Shown piece by piece: positions 8,907 to 18,174 of a stretch of DNA of 64,000 nucleotides (its first letter is position 1; the number at the start of each line of letters is the position of its first letter). The notes beneath the pieces are model-generated. The model saw only the letters and a list, made by a program, of their open reading frames with translations, had not been told where the DNA came from and searched no databases. The position numbers and the translations under genes are program-made. The stretch is from Maritimibacter fusiformis. GTDB taxonomy: Bacteria > Pseudomonadota > Alphaproteobacteria > Rhodobacterales > Rhodobacteraceae. The DNA is taken from the NCBI RefSeq assembly GCF_008086115.1, contig NZ_VSIY01000004.1:496001-560000 (forward strand), written 5' to 3'.

Positions 8907-9371
8907 GTGAGCACCCCGGACACCGACCGAAACACCGAAATCGCCCGCCAGTTCATCGAAGCGATCCCGCATTCGCGGGCGCTGGGGATGCGCCTTGACG
9001 AGATCGGGCCGGGAGTCGCGGAAATCTCGATGCCTTATGACGCCCGTTTCGTCGGCGACCCGCGCTCGGGGGTTCTGCATGGCGGCGTGGTCTCGGCGCT
9101 GATGGACACCTGCGGCGGCGCGGCCGTGATGAGCCACCCCGCGGCCCCCGGGGCGACCGCGACGCTCGATCTGCGCATCGACTACATGCGCCCGGCCACC
9201 CCGGGCCAGCGCATCGGGGCGCGCGCCACCTGCTATCACCTGACCCGCTCGGTCGCCTTCGTGCGCGCCGAAGCCTTCGACGATGACCGCGAAAACCCCG
9301 TGGCCAGCGCCTCGGGGGCCTTCACGGTGGCCCCGGATTCCGGGCGCAAATCGTCCGAGGCGGCGTCATGA
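8907..9371 (+). CDS. PaaI-type hotdog thioesterase
   Basis: This 154-residue protein starts at GTG 8907 behind AGGAGGG (8897-8903). It has the single hotdog domain of the PaaI family: the [19 protein letters not shown] helix region with the catalytic-pocket HGG and Asp, then [10 protein letters not shown] and the central strands. These enzymes hydrolyse acyl-CoA or aryl-CoA thioesters in the cytoplasm. It overlaps the next thioesterase by 4 nt (ATGA), so the two are translationally coupled. Substrate unknown; neighbouring beta-oxidation genes suggest fatty acyl-CoA. Confidence 0.86.
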   Translation: MSTPDTDRNTEIARQFIEAIPHSRALGMRLDEIGPGVAEISMPYDARFVGDPRSGVLHGGVVSALMDTCGGAAVMSHPAAPGATATLDLRIDYMRPATPGQRIGARATCYHLTRSVAFVRAEAFDDDRENPVASASGAFTVAPDSGRKSSEAAS

Positions 9372-9871
9372 AGCGGCCCGAACCCGTCCAGGTCATCAAG
9401 GAGCGGCGCGACGCGGCCCTGCGCGCGCTGGTCGGCGGCGTGCCCTATGCCGGCTTTCTCGGGATCGAGTTCGACCGGCGCGGCGATGAACTGACCGCGG
9501 TGCTGCCGTTCTCCGACAAGCTGATCGGCAACCCGCTTCTGCCCGCCATCCACGGCGGCGTCACGGCGGCGTTTCTCGAGGTTGCGGCGGTGATCGAACT
9601 GGGCTGGTCGATGATCTGGACCGGGATCGAGGACGGCAGCATCGCGCCCGAAAGCCTGACCCCGGAAAACCCGCCGCGCCTGCCCAAGACCATCGACTTC
9701 ACCGTCGATTACCTGCGCTCGGGCCTGCCGCGCGACGCCTATGCGCGCGCCGAGGTCAACCGCTCGGGCCGACGCTATGCCAGCGTGCATGTCGAGGCCT
9801 GGCAGGACAACCGCAGCCGTCTGTTCGCCCAGGCGACCGGGCATTTCCTGATGCCGGCGCACGGAGGCTGA
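9368..9871 (+). CDS. second hotdog thioesterase family protein
   Basis: This 167-residue protein is a second PaaI-like hotdog enzyme ([20 protein letters not shown], then [19 protein letters not shown], then [19 protein letters not shown]). The HGG turn is kept but Asp in the helix is replaced by Glu in AFLEVAA, a normal family variant. It overlaps the preceding gene by 4 nt and is followed 2 bp later by the MATE gene, so the three form one transcript. It may work as a heteromeric partner of the first thioesterase. Confidence 0.83.
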   Translation: MKRPEPVQVIKERRDAALRALVGGVPYAGFLGIEFDRRGDELTAVLPFSDKLIGNPLLPAIHGGVTAAFLEVAAVIELGWSMIWTGIEDGSIAPESLTPENPPRLPKTIDFTVDYLRSGLPRDAYARAEVNRSGRRYASVHVEAWQDNRSRLFAQATGHFLMPAHGG

Positions 9872-9873
9872 CG

Positions 9874-11217
9874 ATGCCCACATCCCAGCACCAGGCGCCC
9901 CGGGACGGCCCGGCGGCGATCACCCACAGACGGGTTCTGAACATCGCCGTGCCGGTGGTGCTGGCCAACATAACCGTGCCGATCCTCGGCGCGGTCGATA
10001 CCGCCGTGATCGGGCAGTTGGGCGAGGCCGCGCCGATCGGCGCGGTCGGGATCGGGGCGATCGTGCTGACCGCGATCTACTGGGTGTTCAACTTCCTGCG
10101 CATGGGCACCGCCGGGCTTGCCGCACAAGCCCTGGGCGCCGGGCGCACGGGCGAGGTGGCGGCGCTTCTGACCCGCGTGCTGATGATCGGGCTGACCGCC
10201 GGATCGCTTCTGATCCTGTTCCAGGGGCCGCTGTTCTGGGCGGCCTTCAAGGCCTCGCCCGCCACCCCCGAAGTCGAGGCGATGGCGCACAGCTACATGG
10301 CGATCCGGGTCTGGTCCGCGCCCGCGATGATCGCGCTTTACGGCATTCTCGGCTGGCTTCTGGCGCAGGAGCGCACGCGGGCGATGCTGGCGGTGCAACT
10401 GCTGATGAACGGCGCCAATGTCGGGCTGGATTTCCTGTTCGTGCTGGGGCTGGGCTGGGGGGTCGAGGGCGTGGCCATCGCCACCGTGATCGCGGAATGG
10501 TCGGGCTTTGCCCTTGGGCTGTGGTTCTGCCGCGCGGCCTTCCGTGTGCCGGCCTGGCGCGACTGGGCGCGGGTGTTCGACCGGGTGCAGCTGATCCGCA
10601 TGATGCGGGTCAATTCCGACATCCTGATCCGCTCGCTGCTGCTTGAATCGATGGTCGTGGCGATGATGTTCCTCGGTGCCGGGTTCGGCGACGTGACGCT
10701 GGCGGCCAACCAGGTGCTGTTCCAGTTCCTGCACATCACGGCCTACGCGATGGACGGTTTCGCCTTCGGGGCCGAGGCGCTGGTGGGGCAGGCGATGGGC
10801 GCGCGCGACCGCCCGCGCCTGCGCCGTGCCGCCATCGTCTCGAGCATCTGGGGCGCGATCACGGTGGGCGCGATGATGCTGATCTTCCTGATCGGCGGCG
10901 GCGCGATCATCGACCTGATGACCACCGCGCCGGACGTGCGCATCGAGGCCCGCGTGTATCTGCCCTGGCTGATCCTGATGCCGCTGATCGGCTGGGCGCC
11001 GTGGATGCTGGACGGCATCTTCATCGGCGCCACCCGCACCGCGGACATGCGCAACATGATGATGGTCTCGGCGTTGGTCTATGTCGCGGCGCTCTATGCC
11101 CTCTTGCCGACCTTCGGCAACCACGGGCTCTGGGCGGCGCTGCTGATCTCGTTCGCCTCGCGCGGGGTGACGCTGGGGCTGCGCTACCCGGCGCTCGAGG
11201 CGTCGGTGGATGGCTGA
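9874..11217 (+). CDS. MATE family efflux transporter
   Basis: This 447-residue inner-membrane protein has twelve hydrophobic segments in two similar halves, beginning ITHRRVLNIAVPVVLANITV and with PILGAVDTAVIGQLG in helix 1-2, which is typical of the DinF branch of MATE exporters. Such proteins export cationic drugs or metabolites with Na+ or H+ antiport. ATG 9874 has GGAGG at proper distance. It is the last gene of the thioesterase transcript. Substrate cannot be read from sequence. Confidence 0.9.
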   Translation: MPTSQHQAPRDGPAAITHRRVLNIAVPVVLANITVPILGAVDTAVIGQLGEAAPIGAVGIGAIVLTAIYWVFNFLRMGTAGLAAQALGAGRTGEVAALLTRVLMIGLTAGSLLILFQGPLFWAAFKASPATPEVEAMAHSYMAIRVWSAPAMIALYGILGWLLAQERTRAMLAVQLLMNGANVGLDFLFVLGLGWGVEGVAIATVIAEWSGFALGLWFCRAAFRVPAWRDWARVFDRVQLIRMMRVNSDILIRSLLLESMVVAMMFLGAGFGDVTLAANQVLFQFLHITAYAMDGFAFGAEALVGQAMGARDRPRLRRAAIVSSIWGAITVGAMMLIFLIGGGAIIDLMTTAPDVRIEARVYLPWLILMPLIGWAPWMLDGIFIGATRTADMRNMMMVSALVYVAALYALLPTFGNHGLWAALLISFASRGVTLGLRYPALEASVDG

Positions 11218-11300
11218 GAACGCGGCTTCGGCATCGCATATGACAAACGCCCCGCGCCTTCCTATGGTGGCCGCAACGGGCCTTGAGGCGTAACACACGG

Positions 11301-12950
11301 ATGCCGCAGGACTTTGCCAGTTTCGACCTCTGGACCGGCCTGTTCGGCGGGCTGGCGCTGTTTCTGTTCGGCATGGACCTTCTGACCCGGGCGCTCAAGC
11401 GTGTGACCGGCGACCAATTGAAGGCGATCCTGGCCCGGCTGACCGACAACCGGATCAAGGGGCTGTTGCTGGGGGCGGGCGTGACCTCGGTGGTGCAAAG
11501 CTCGTCGGTGACGACGGTGCTGGTGGTCGGGTTCATCTCGGCCGGGGTGATGAGCCTGGGGCAGTCGGTGGCGGTCATCATGGGCGCCAATATCGGCACC
11601 ACCATCACGGCGCAGATCCTGGCCTTTCAGATCACCGCCCTGGCGCTGCCGCTGGTGACACTGGGAGTAACGCTGACGCTGGTGACGGAAAACCGGATGT
11701 GGCGCGAATACGGTGGCGCGCTGATCGGGCTGGGGCTGATCTTCTACGGCATGTCGGTGATGTCGGGGGCGATGGCGCCGCTGCGCGACTCGGCGCCGTT
11801 CATCGAGTTGATGGCGTCGCTTTCGAACCCGGCGCTGGCGATCCTGGTCGGGGCCGGGTTTACCGCGCTGGTGCAGTCAAGCTCGGCCACCACCGGCATC
11901 CTTATCGTGCTGGCCGGGCAGGGGATGGTGACGCTCGATGCCGCCATCGGGGTGGCGCTGGGGGCCAATGTCGGCACCTGCGTGACCGCGATGCTGGCCG
12001 GGATCGGCAAGCCGCGCGAGGCGGTCCGCGCCGCCGTGGTGCACACCATCTTCAACCTCGCGGGCGTCGCGCTGTGGCTGTGGTTCATCCCCGAACTTGC
12101 CGACCTGGCGCGGCTGCTGTCGCCCGGCGGCGGCACCGCCCGTCACCTGGCCTGGGCGCATACGGTGTTCAACGTGGTCAATGCCGTCCTGATGATCGGG
12201 GCGACCGGGCAGATCGCCCGGCTGGCCGAATGGCTGGTGCCCGACCGCCCGGCGCGCGCCGAACCGGAGGGGACGCCGAAATTCCTGGAATCGGCGCTGC
12301 TCGACACGCCGCAGATCGCGCTGGAGGCGGCGCACCGCGAGGTGGTGCGGCTGGGGCGTCATGCCACCTCGATGGTCGAGGTGGCGCTGCCGGTGGCGCT
12401 GGACGGGCCGCGCCTGCGGCTCGAACAACTGGCCGAGCGCGACCGGGCGATCAACCAGTTGCACCAGGCGATCATCGCCTATCTCGGCCAGATCAGCCTG
12501 CGCCGCCTGAGCCTTGCGCAATCCGACGAACTGGTGCGGCTGGTCTCGGCGGCCAACGATTTCGAGCAGATCGCCGACCTGGTGGCGCGCGACCTGGTGG
12601 TGTCCTCGCTCAAGCGGCTGGATGACGGCGTGGTCGTCAGCCCGGCAACCCGTCGAATCATCGCGCGCTTTCACGCCGAGGTGGTGGCGGCGCTGCGGGG
12701 GGCGGTGGACGCCTTCGAGGGCCGCGATGCGGGCCGGGCGCGCGAGGTTCGGGCGATGAAGGGCACGATGCGCGAACTCAGCCACGAGATGGCGCTGCAC
12801 GGGATCGAGCGGCTGACGGCGCGCGCCCCCCGGCGGGTCAAGACCTATACCCGCGAGGTCGAGCTGATCGAGATCCTCGACGACATCTTCCGCCTTGCCC
12901 GGCGCGTGGCCCGGCTGGAGACCGAAGCCGACGAGGCCGCCGCGCGTTGA
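11301..12950 (+). CDS. Na/Pi cotransporter family protein with PhoU-like tail
   Basis: This 549-residue protein combines a membrane domain of the NptA/Na-Pi type with a cytoplasmic PhoU-like helical domain (about 340-545). The two inverted repeats each carry the signature QSSS: Q66-S69 in SVVQSSSVTTVL and Q192 in ALVQSSSATTGIL. A GANIGTT motif follows each (about 95 and 215). The role is sodium-coupled phosphate uptake or export, probably with regulation by the tail. ATG 11301 is preferred over an upstream in-frame TTG (11283). Confidence 0.88.
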   Translation: MPQDFASFDLWTGLFGGLALFLFGMDLLTRALKRVTGDQLKAILARLTDNRIKGLLLGAGVTSVVQSSSVTTVLVVGFISAGVMSLGQSVAVIMGANIGTTITAQILAFQITALALPLVTLGVTLTLVTENRMWREYGGALIGLGLIFYGMSVMSGAMAPLRDSAPFIELMASLSNPALAILVGAGFTALVQSSSATTGILIVLAGQGMVTLDAAIGVALGANVGTCVTAMLAGIGKPREAVRAAVVHTIFNLAGVALWLWFIPELADLARLLSPGGGTARHLAWAHTVFNVVNAVLMIGATGQIARLAEWLVPDRPARAEPEGTPKFLESALLDTPQIALEAAHREVVRLGRHATSMVEVALPVALDGPRLRLEQLAERDRAINQLHQAIIAYLGQISLRRLSLAQSDELVRLVSAANDFEQIADLVARDLVVSSLKRLDDGVVVSPATRRIIARFHAEVVAALRGAVDAFEGRDAGRAREVRAMKGTMRELSHEMALHGIERLTARAPRRVKTYTREVELIEILDDIFRLARRVARLETEADEAAAR

Positions 12951-12957
12951 TCCGTCG

Positions 12958-13045
12958 CAATCATGTGCGCCTGCGGCGCGCAGTTTGCCTCGGTCCCGGC
13001 CTGCGGCCGGTCCCTCGGGGATGAGTATTTGCCACCAAGATGAAG
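12958..13045 (+). repeat. dispersed hairpin-plus-tag repeat, copy c
   Basis: GC-rich inverted repeats (including GGCC-TGC-GGCC near 13008-13018) are followed by the tag GAGTATTTGCCACC then AAGATGAAG at 13023-13045. It fills the gap between two convergent genes, where it may also terminate transcription. Confidence 0.7.
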
Positions 13046-13055
13046 CAGCAGGGCG

Positions 13056-13403
13056 TCAGAGGATGTCGAGCACCTGTTCCGGCGGGCGTCCGAGGCGGGC
13101 CTTGCCGTTGGCGAACACCACCGGGCGTTCGATCAGTTTCGGCGTCGTGGCCATGGCGCGGATCAGGCTGGCCGGGTCGCTGTCGCGGCTGAGGCCCAGC
13201 GCCTTGAACTCGGCCTCATTGGTGCGCATCAGCTCGATCGGCGCGATATCGAGGGCCGCGAGCGCCGCGCGGATCTCGGCCTCGGAGGGCGGGTCGGTGA
13301 GATAGGGGCGCACGGTGGGGGTGAGGCCGCGCTCTTCGATCAGCGCCAGTGTCTGGCGGCTTTTCGAGCAGCGCGGGTTGTGCCAGATGGTGACCTCGGT
13401 CAT
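13056..13403 (-). CDS. arsC: ArsC family (glutaredoxin-type) reductase
   Basis: This 115-residue thioredoxin-fold protein has the catalytic Cys12 in [13 protein letters not shown] and the late [16 protein letters not shown] segment of the glutaredoxin-coupled arsenate reductase family. That family reduces arsenate to arsenite, but many members (YfgD-like, Spx-like) lack a proven arsenic role, and no other ars genes are near. It overlaps the start of pyrD's stop region by 4 nt (13400-13403), so it is translationally coupled as the third gene of the DUF952-pyrD-arsC unit. Confidence 0.85.
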   Translation of the reverse strand: MTEVTIWHNPRCSKSRQTLALIEERGLTPTVRPYLTDPPSEAEIRAALAALDIAPIELMRTNEAEFKALGLSRDSDPASLIRAMATTPKLIERPVVFANGKARLGRPPEQVLDIL

Positions 13404-14464
13404 AGCCAGTCTCCTCGTTTGGTTCCGACGGCGTCGGAGATGTGGTCGTATCCGTCGCGCGCCAGGGCCGCGTCGAGCCCGGTCAGGATTTCGCCGACCA
13501 GGCTCATGCCGCCATAGACCAGCGCGGTATAGAGCTGCACCGCCGAGGCGCCGGCGCGGATCTTGGCATAGGCGTCATCCGCCGTGGTCACGCCGCCGAC
13601 CCCGATCAGCGGCAGGTTGCCCGCCGTGAGCGACGACAGACGGGCCAGCACGCGGGTGGATTTTTCGAACAATGGCGGGCCGGAAAGGCCGCCCTTTTCG
13701 GCTTTGTGAGGACTTTTCAGACCTTCGCGGTCCAGCGTCGTGTTGGTTGCGATGATCCCGTCGAGCCGCACGGCGCGTGCCACCTCGACGATAGCCTCGA
13801 TTTCCTCGCCCTCGAGATCGGGGGCGATCTTGAGAAAGACCGGGGTGTATTTGTCGAGTGCCTCGCGCGCCTCCAGCACCCGGTCGAGCAGGGCGCGCAG
13901 CGCCGCGGCGCCTTGCAGGTCGCGGAGTTTTTCGGTGTTGGGCGAGGAGACGTTGACGGTGGCGAAGTCGATGAGCGGGCCGCAGCAGGTCAGCACACGC
14001 GCGAAGTCGCCGGGGCGGTCGGTGCTGTCCTTGTTGGCGCCGAGGTTCAGGCCGACCGGCACCGGGTGGTTCCTGGTGCGCCGCCGCAGGCGGGCCGCCG
14101 CGGCCTCCATTCCGGCATTGTTGAAGCCGTAGCGGTTGATCACCGCGCGATCCTCGGTCAGGCGAAAGACGCGCGGGCGCGGGTTGCCCGGCTGCGGCAG
14201 GGGCGTGACCGCGCCGACCTCGACAAAGCCGAAGCCCGCCCGGCTGAGCGCATCGACCGCCTCGGCGTCCTTGTCGTAGCCGGCGGCGAGGCCCAGCGGG
14301 TTCATCAGGCTCATCCCCGCGATGGTGGTGGCCAGCCGGTCGGTGGTGATCGGGCCGGGCAGGGCCACCATGCCCGCCTTCATCGCCATCAGGGACAGGC
14401 GGTGGGCGGGTTCAGGCGCCAGCCGGTGCAGCCCGACCAGCCCGGCCTTCTCGATCAGGTTCAT
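13400..14464 (-). CDS. pyrD: dihydroorotate dehydrogenase (quinone)
   Basis: This 354-residue class 2 enzyme oxidises dihydroorotate to orotate with ubiquinone in pyrimidine synthesis, bound to the inner membrane by an N-terminal helical part ([18 protein letters not shown]). FMN and substrate motifs are visible: [14 protein letters not shown], the [10 protein letters not shown] segment, [15 protein letters not shown] with the catalytic Ser, and [14 protein letters not shown]. Length matches class 2 rather than the shorter soluble class 1. ATG 14464 overlaps the end of the DUF952 gene by 4 nt. Confidence 0.94.
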   Translation of the reverse strand: MNLIEKAGLVGLHRLAPEPAHRLSLMAMKAGMVALPGPITTDRLATTIAGMSLMNPLGLAAGYDKDAEAVDALSRAGFGFVEVGAVTPLPQPGNPRPRVFRLTEDRAVINRYGFNNAGMEAAAARLRRRTRNHPVPVGLNLGANKDSTDRPGDFARVLTCCGPLIDFATVNVSSPNTEKLRDLQGAAALRALLDRVLEAREALDKYTPVFLKIAPDLEGEEIEAIVEVARAVRLDGIIATNTTLDREGLKSPHKAEKGGLSGPPLFEKSTRVLARLSSLTAGNLPLIGVGGVTTADDAYAKIRAGASAVQLYTALVYGGMSLVGEILTGLDAALARDGYDHISDAVGTKRGDWL

Positions 14465-14799
14465 GTCATGGTTTCCGGAAAGACGTGACCATCGGGGCCG
14501 AGCGGCAAGGGCGCGGTCCAGGCCACGTCGGTCATGGCCAGGTGGCGGTAGAGGTGCGGAAAGCGCGCGCCGCCGCGCGACACCTCCCATTTCAGCGCAT
14601 CGCCCAGCGCTGCGGCCTCGACCGCGACCAGCATCAGACCGTCCTCGCCCGCGAAGTGTTTGGCCGCCGTGCCCGGGGCCTGTTCGGCGGTCGAGAAATG
14701 GATGAAGCCATCGGCCAGGTCGACCGGCGCGCCCGGTGTTTCGCCGGCGCTGTCGAACGCCTGCCATTCGGCGGCGCGCAGGATCTTGTAGATCAGCAT
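14461..14799 (-). CDS. DUF952 domain-containing protein
   Basis: This 112-residue protein matches the DUF952 family: [15 protein letters not shown] at the start, [14 protein letters not shown] in the middle and a late [11 protein letters not shown] motif. The conserved FIHxS and FPHLY elements resemble an ADP-ribosyltransferase-like or glutathione-S-transferase-linked fold, but no activity is established. It is the first gene of a coupled unit with pyrD and arsC. A housekeeping role near pyrD is inferred only from position. Confidence 0.83.
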   Translation of the reverse strand: MLIYKILRAAEWQAFDSAGETPGAPVDLADGFIHFSTAEQAPGTAAKHFAGEDGLMLVAVEAAALGDALKWEVSRGGARFPHLYRHLAMTDVAWTAPLPLGPDGHVFPETMT

Positions 14800-14933
14800 G
14801 GCCCTGATGTGCCCCCGCCTGCCAGTGGCGTCAAGCGTCGTCGGGGCCCGTGAACCGGGCCGGGCAAACGAGGCTTTGACATGAGCGATGGACTCGCCGC
14901 ACTCTGGAGGAAGTGTTCAACCAGGGGGTTCCC

Positions 14934-16505
14934 ATGACCTATCGTATCCTCGCGCCGGCAGCGGCGCTCGTGTTTTCTGCCGGGATGGCGCAGGCGGAAT
15001 ATTCGCTGACCATCCTTCACACCAACGATTTCCATGCCCGGTTCGAGCCGATCTCGAAATACGACTCGCCCTGCTCGGAAGAGGACAACCAGGCCGGCGA
15101 ATGCTTTGGCGGCTCGGCGCGGCTGGTGACGGCGATCAACGAGGCCAAGGCGCGGTCGAACAACTGGATTCTCGTCGATGGCGGCGACCAGTTCCAGGGC
15201 ACGCTGTTCTATACCTACTACAAGGGCGCGCTGGCGGCCGAGATGATGAACAAGATGGGCTATGACGCGATGACCGTGGGCAACCACGAGTTTGACGACG
15301 GCCCCGAGGTGCTGCGCGGCTTCATGGACGCGGTGGATTTCCCGGTCTTGATGTCGAACGCCGATTATTCCGGCGAGCCGCTGCTCAAGGACAAGCTGGC
15401 CAAGTCGGTGATCATCGAACGCGGCGGCGAGAAGCTGGGCCTGATCGGGCTGACGCCGATCGACACCGACGAACTGTCCTCGCCCGGGCCCAACGTGATC
15501 TTTACCGATCCGGTCGGCGCGGTGCAGGCCGAGGTTGACCTTCTGACCGCCGAGGGCGTGAACAAGATCATCGTGCTGAGCCACTCAGGTTACAACGTCG
15601 ATCAGCGCGTCGCGGCCGAGACCACGGGCGTCGACGTGATCGTCGGCGGGCATGACAACAGCCTGTTGTCCAACACCATCGAAGGCGCGCGTGGCCCCTA
15701 TCCGACCATGGTCGGCGATACCGCCATCGTGCAGGCCTATGCTTACGGCAAGTTCCTTGGCGAGCTCAACGTGACCTTCGACGATGCCGGCGTGATCCTC
15801 GAGGCGGTGGGCGAACCGATCTCGATGGATGCGGCGGTGACCGAGGACGAGGGCACCAAGGCGCGCATCACCGAGGCCGCCCAGCCGCTCGAGGAGATCC
15901 GCCAGAAGGTGGTGGCCGAGACGACCGAGGCGATCGACGGCGAGCGGTCGTCGTGCCGCCAGATGGAATGCCAGATGGGCAACCTGATCGCCGACGCGAT
16001 GCTGGCCCGGGTGGCGGACCAGGGCATCACCATCGCCATCACCAATGGCGGCGGTATCCGCGCCTCGATCGACGCAGGCGAGGTGACGATGGGCGAGGTC
16101 CTGACGGTGCTGCCGTTCCAGAACACGCTGTCGACCTTCTTCGTGTCGGGACAGGCGATCGTCGATGCGCTGGAGAATGGCGTCAGCCAGTACGAGGATG
16201 TCGCCGGGCGCTTCCCGCAGGTGGCGGGGCTGAAGTTCGCCTATGACGTTTCGGCCGAGGTCGGCAGCCGGATTTCGGACGTGATGGTTGCTGACGGGAT
16301 GGACTGGAAACCGATCGACCCAGCAGCTGAGTATGGCGTGGTGTCGAACAACTTCGTGCGCAACGGCGGCGACGGCTACAAGATGTTCGTCAACGCCTCG
16401 AACGTCTACGATTTCGGCCCGGACCTGGCCGATGTGGTGGCCGAATACCTGGCCGAACGCACGCCTTACACGCCCTTTGTGGATGGGCGCATCGCCGCGA
16501 AATAG
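14934..16505 (+). CDS. periplasmic 5'-nucleotidase / metallophosphatase (UshA-like)
   Basis: This 523-residue protein has a signal peptide (MTYRILAPAAALVFSAGMAQ, cleaved near AQA) and both domains of the bifunctional 5'-nucleotidase family. The N-terminal dimetal domain shows LHTNDFHARFE (Asp32, His34), DGGDQFQGT, GNHEFDDG and GGHDNSL. The C-terminal substrate domain shows ITNGGGIRASI. Such enzymes hydrolyse nucleotides or UDP-sugars in the periplasm to recover nucleoside and phosphate. ATG 14934 is chosen because AGGGGG lies 6 nt upstream; an earlier GTG at 14913 has a poor spacing. The family C-terminal length is complete. Confidence 0.92.
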   Translation: MTYRILAPAAALVFSAGMAQAEYSLTILHTNDFHARFEPISKYDSPCSEEDNQAGECFGGSARLVTAINEAKARSNNWILVDGGDQFQGTLFYTYYKGALAAEMMNKMGYDAMTVGNHEFDDGPEVLRGFMDAVDFPVLMSNADYSGEPLLKDKLAKSVIIERGGEKLGLIGLTPIDTDELSSPGPNVIFTDPVGAVQAEVDLLTAEGVNKIIVLSHSGYNVDQRVAAETTGVDVIVGGHDNSLLSNTIEGARGPYPTMVGDTAIVQAYAYGKFLGELNVTFDDAGVILEAVGEPISMDAAVTEDEGTKARITEAAQPLEEIRQKVVAETTEAIDGERSSCRQMECQMGNLIADAMLARVADQGITIAITNGGGIRASIDAGEVTMGEVLTVLPFQNTLSTFFVSGQAIVDALENGVSQYEDVAGRFPQVAGLKFAYDVSAEVGSRISDVMVADGMDWKPIDPAAEYGVVSNNFVRNGGDGYKMFVNASNVYDFGPDLADVVAEYLAERTPYTPFVDGRIAAK

Positions 16506-16524
16506 GCGGCTGTCGTGAAAATGG

Positions 16525-16543
16525 CGCGGCCCGGCGGGCCGCG
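16525..16543 (+). terminator. hairpin after the 5'-nucleotidase gene
   Basis: An 8-bp stem (CGCGGCCC 16525-16532, GGGCCGCG 16536-16543) with a 3-nt loop is followed by TCAGTTCTTTC, 20 bp after the stop codon. The T tract is broken, so strength is uncertain. Confidence 0.5.
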
Positions 16544-16554
16544 TCAGTTCTTTC

Positions 16555-16630
16555 AGGGGGGCGTTGCCCCCCCACGCCCGGTTTGCGGGCAAACCGGACG
16601 ATCCCCCCAGAGTATTTTTGCCAAGATGAA
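16555..16630 (+). repeat. dispersed hairpin-plus-tag repeat, copy d
   Basis: Two hairpins (GGGGGGC-GTT-GCCCCCC from about 16556, then CCGGTTTGC-GG-GCAAACCGG about 16579-16598) precede the tag GAGTATTTTTGCC-AAGATGAA at 16610-16630. This is the fullest copy of the composite repeat in the window. It ends 20 bp before the malonyl-CoA synthase start. Confidence 0.75.
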
Positions 16631-16650
16631 ACCCGTGTGGCGAGGCTGCG

Positions 16651-18174
16651 ATGTATGACGTGAACCACCTTGCCCATGCGATTTCATCGGCCTCGGACGG
16701 GCGCGGCGAGGATCTGTTTCTCGAACATGGCGTGACCGGCGCGCAGGTGAGCTACGGCGCGTTCTGGCAAGCAGCCGAGCGCATGGCGGCGGTGCTGGTG
16801 GGGGCCGGGGTCGCGCCCGGCGACCGGGTGGCGGTGCAGGCGGCGAAAAGCGTGGCGATGCTGGAGCTTTATGTCGGCTGCGTGCTGGCGGGCGGCGTGC
16901 TGCTGCCGCTGAACCCGGCCTATACCGCGGGCGAGGTGGCGTATTTCCTGAACGACGCGGCACCGCGCGTTTTCGTGCTGGCACCCGAGCGCGAGGACGA
17001 GCTTGGCCCGGTCGCCGCGGCGGCGGGGGTGGCGCGGCTGTTCACGCTGGCAGGCGACGAGACCGGCACGCTGGTGACGGCGCAGGCCGGCGTCGATGCG
17101 GGCTTTCAGCCGGTCAGGCGCGGGCCGGAGGACCTGGCCGCGATCCTTTACACCTCGGGCACCACCGGGCGGTCGAAGGGGGCGATGCTGACGCACCGGG
17201 CGCTGGCCTCGAACTCGGCGACGCTGTGCGACATCTGGCGGTTTTCGCACGAGGATGTCCTGATCCATGCGCTGCCGATCTTTCACACCCACGGGCTGTT
17301 CGTGGCGACCAACGTGGCGATGATGGCGGGCGCGTCCTGTCTGTTCCTGCCAGGGTTCGACGCGGATGCGATCCTGCGCCTGATGCCGCGGGCAACCGCG
17401 CTGATGGGGGTGCCGACCTTCTACACGCGGCTTCTGGCGGCGCCGGGTCTGGCCGGGGCGAGCGCCGGGATGCGGCTGTTCATCTCTGGCTCCGCGCCCT
17501 TGCTGGCCGAAACCCATGAACGCTGGCGCGAAGTCACCGGCCATGCGATCCTTGAGCGCTACGGCATGACCGAGACCAACATGAACACCTCGAACCCCTA
17601 TGACGGCGCGCGGCGGCCCGGCACGGTGGGTTTTCCGCTGCCGGGGGTCGAGTTGCGCATCACCGACCCCGAGACCGGGGTGGAGGTGGCCCGGGGCGAG
17701 ATCGGGGTGATCGAGGTGCGTGGGCCGAATGTCTTTTACGGCTACTGGAACATGCCCGACAAGACCCGCGAGGAGTTGCGCGACGACGGCTGGTTCATCA
17801 CTGGCGATCTCGGGACGGTCGATGCCGATGGCTATGTCACCATCGTCGGGCGTTCGAAGGATCTGGTCATCTCGGGCGGCTTCAACGTCTATCCCAAGGA
17901 GGTCGAGGCGGTGATCGACGCGCTCGACGGGGTGGTCGAGAGCGCCGTGATCGGCGCGCCGCACCCGGATTTCGGCGAGGGCGTGGTGGCCGTGGTGGTG
18001 GCCGAACCCGGGGCCGGGCTGACGCCGGACGGCATCCGGGCCGCCATCGCGCCGCACCTGGCGCGGTTCAAGCAGCCGGGCCGGGTGATCCTGGCGGACG
18101 CCTTGCCGCGCAACACCATGGGCAAGGTGCAGAAGGCGGCGTTGCGCGCCGCCCATGCCGGGGTGTTCGGCTAG
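16651..18174 (+). CDS. matB: malonyl-CoA synthase
   Basis: This 507-residue AMP-forming acyl-CoA synthetase most closely resembles MatB, which makes malonyl-CoA from malonate, CoA and ATP. The ATP loop is YTSGTTGRSKGA (167-178). The segment ALPIFHTHGLFVATNV, the YGMTETNMNTSNPYDG motif, GRSKDLVISGGFNVYPKEVE and the C-terminal catalytic Lys in PRNTMGKVQKAAL are all present. No malonyl-CoA decarboxylase gene adjoins it, so malonate may feed lipid or polyketide synthesis. Its last 4 nt overlap the tail of the convergent EF-G-like gene. Confidence 0.85.
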   Translation: MYDVNHLAHAISSASDGRGEDLFLEHGVTGAQVSYGAFWQAAERMAAVLVGAGVAPGDRVAVQAAKSVAMLELYVGCVLAGGVLLPLNPAYTAGEVAYFLNDAAPRVFVLAPEREDELGPVAAAAGVARLFTLAGDETGTLVTAQAGVDAGFQPVRRGPEDLAAILYTSGTTGRSKGAMLTHRALASNSATLCDIWRFSHEDVLIHALPIFHTHGLFVATNVAMMAGASCLFLPGFDADAILRLMPRATALMGVPTFYTRLLAAPGLAGASAGMRLFISGSAPLLAETHERWREVTGHAILERYGMTETNMNTSNPYDGARRPGTVGFPLPGVELRITDPETGVEVARGEIGVIEVRGPNVFYGYWNMPDKTREELRDDGWFITGDLGTVDADGYVTIVGRSKDLVISGGFNVYPKEVEAVIDALDGVVESAVIGAPHPDFGEGVVAVVVAEPGAGLTPDGIRAAIAPHLARFKQPGRVILADALPRNTMGKVQKAALRAAHAGVFG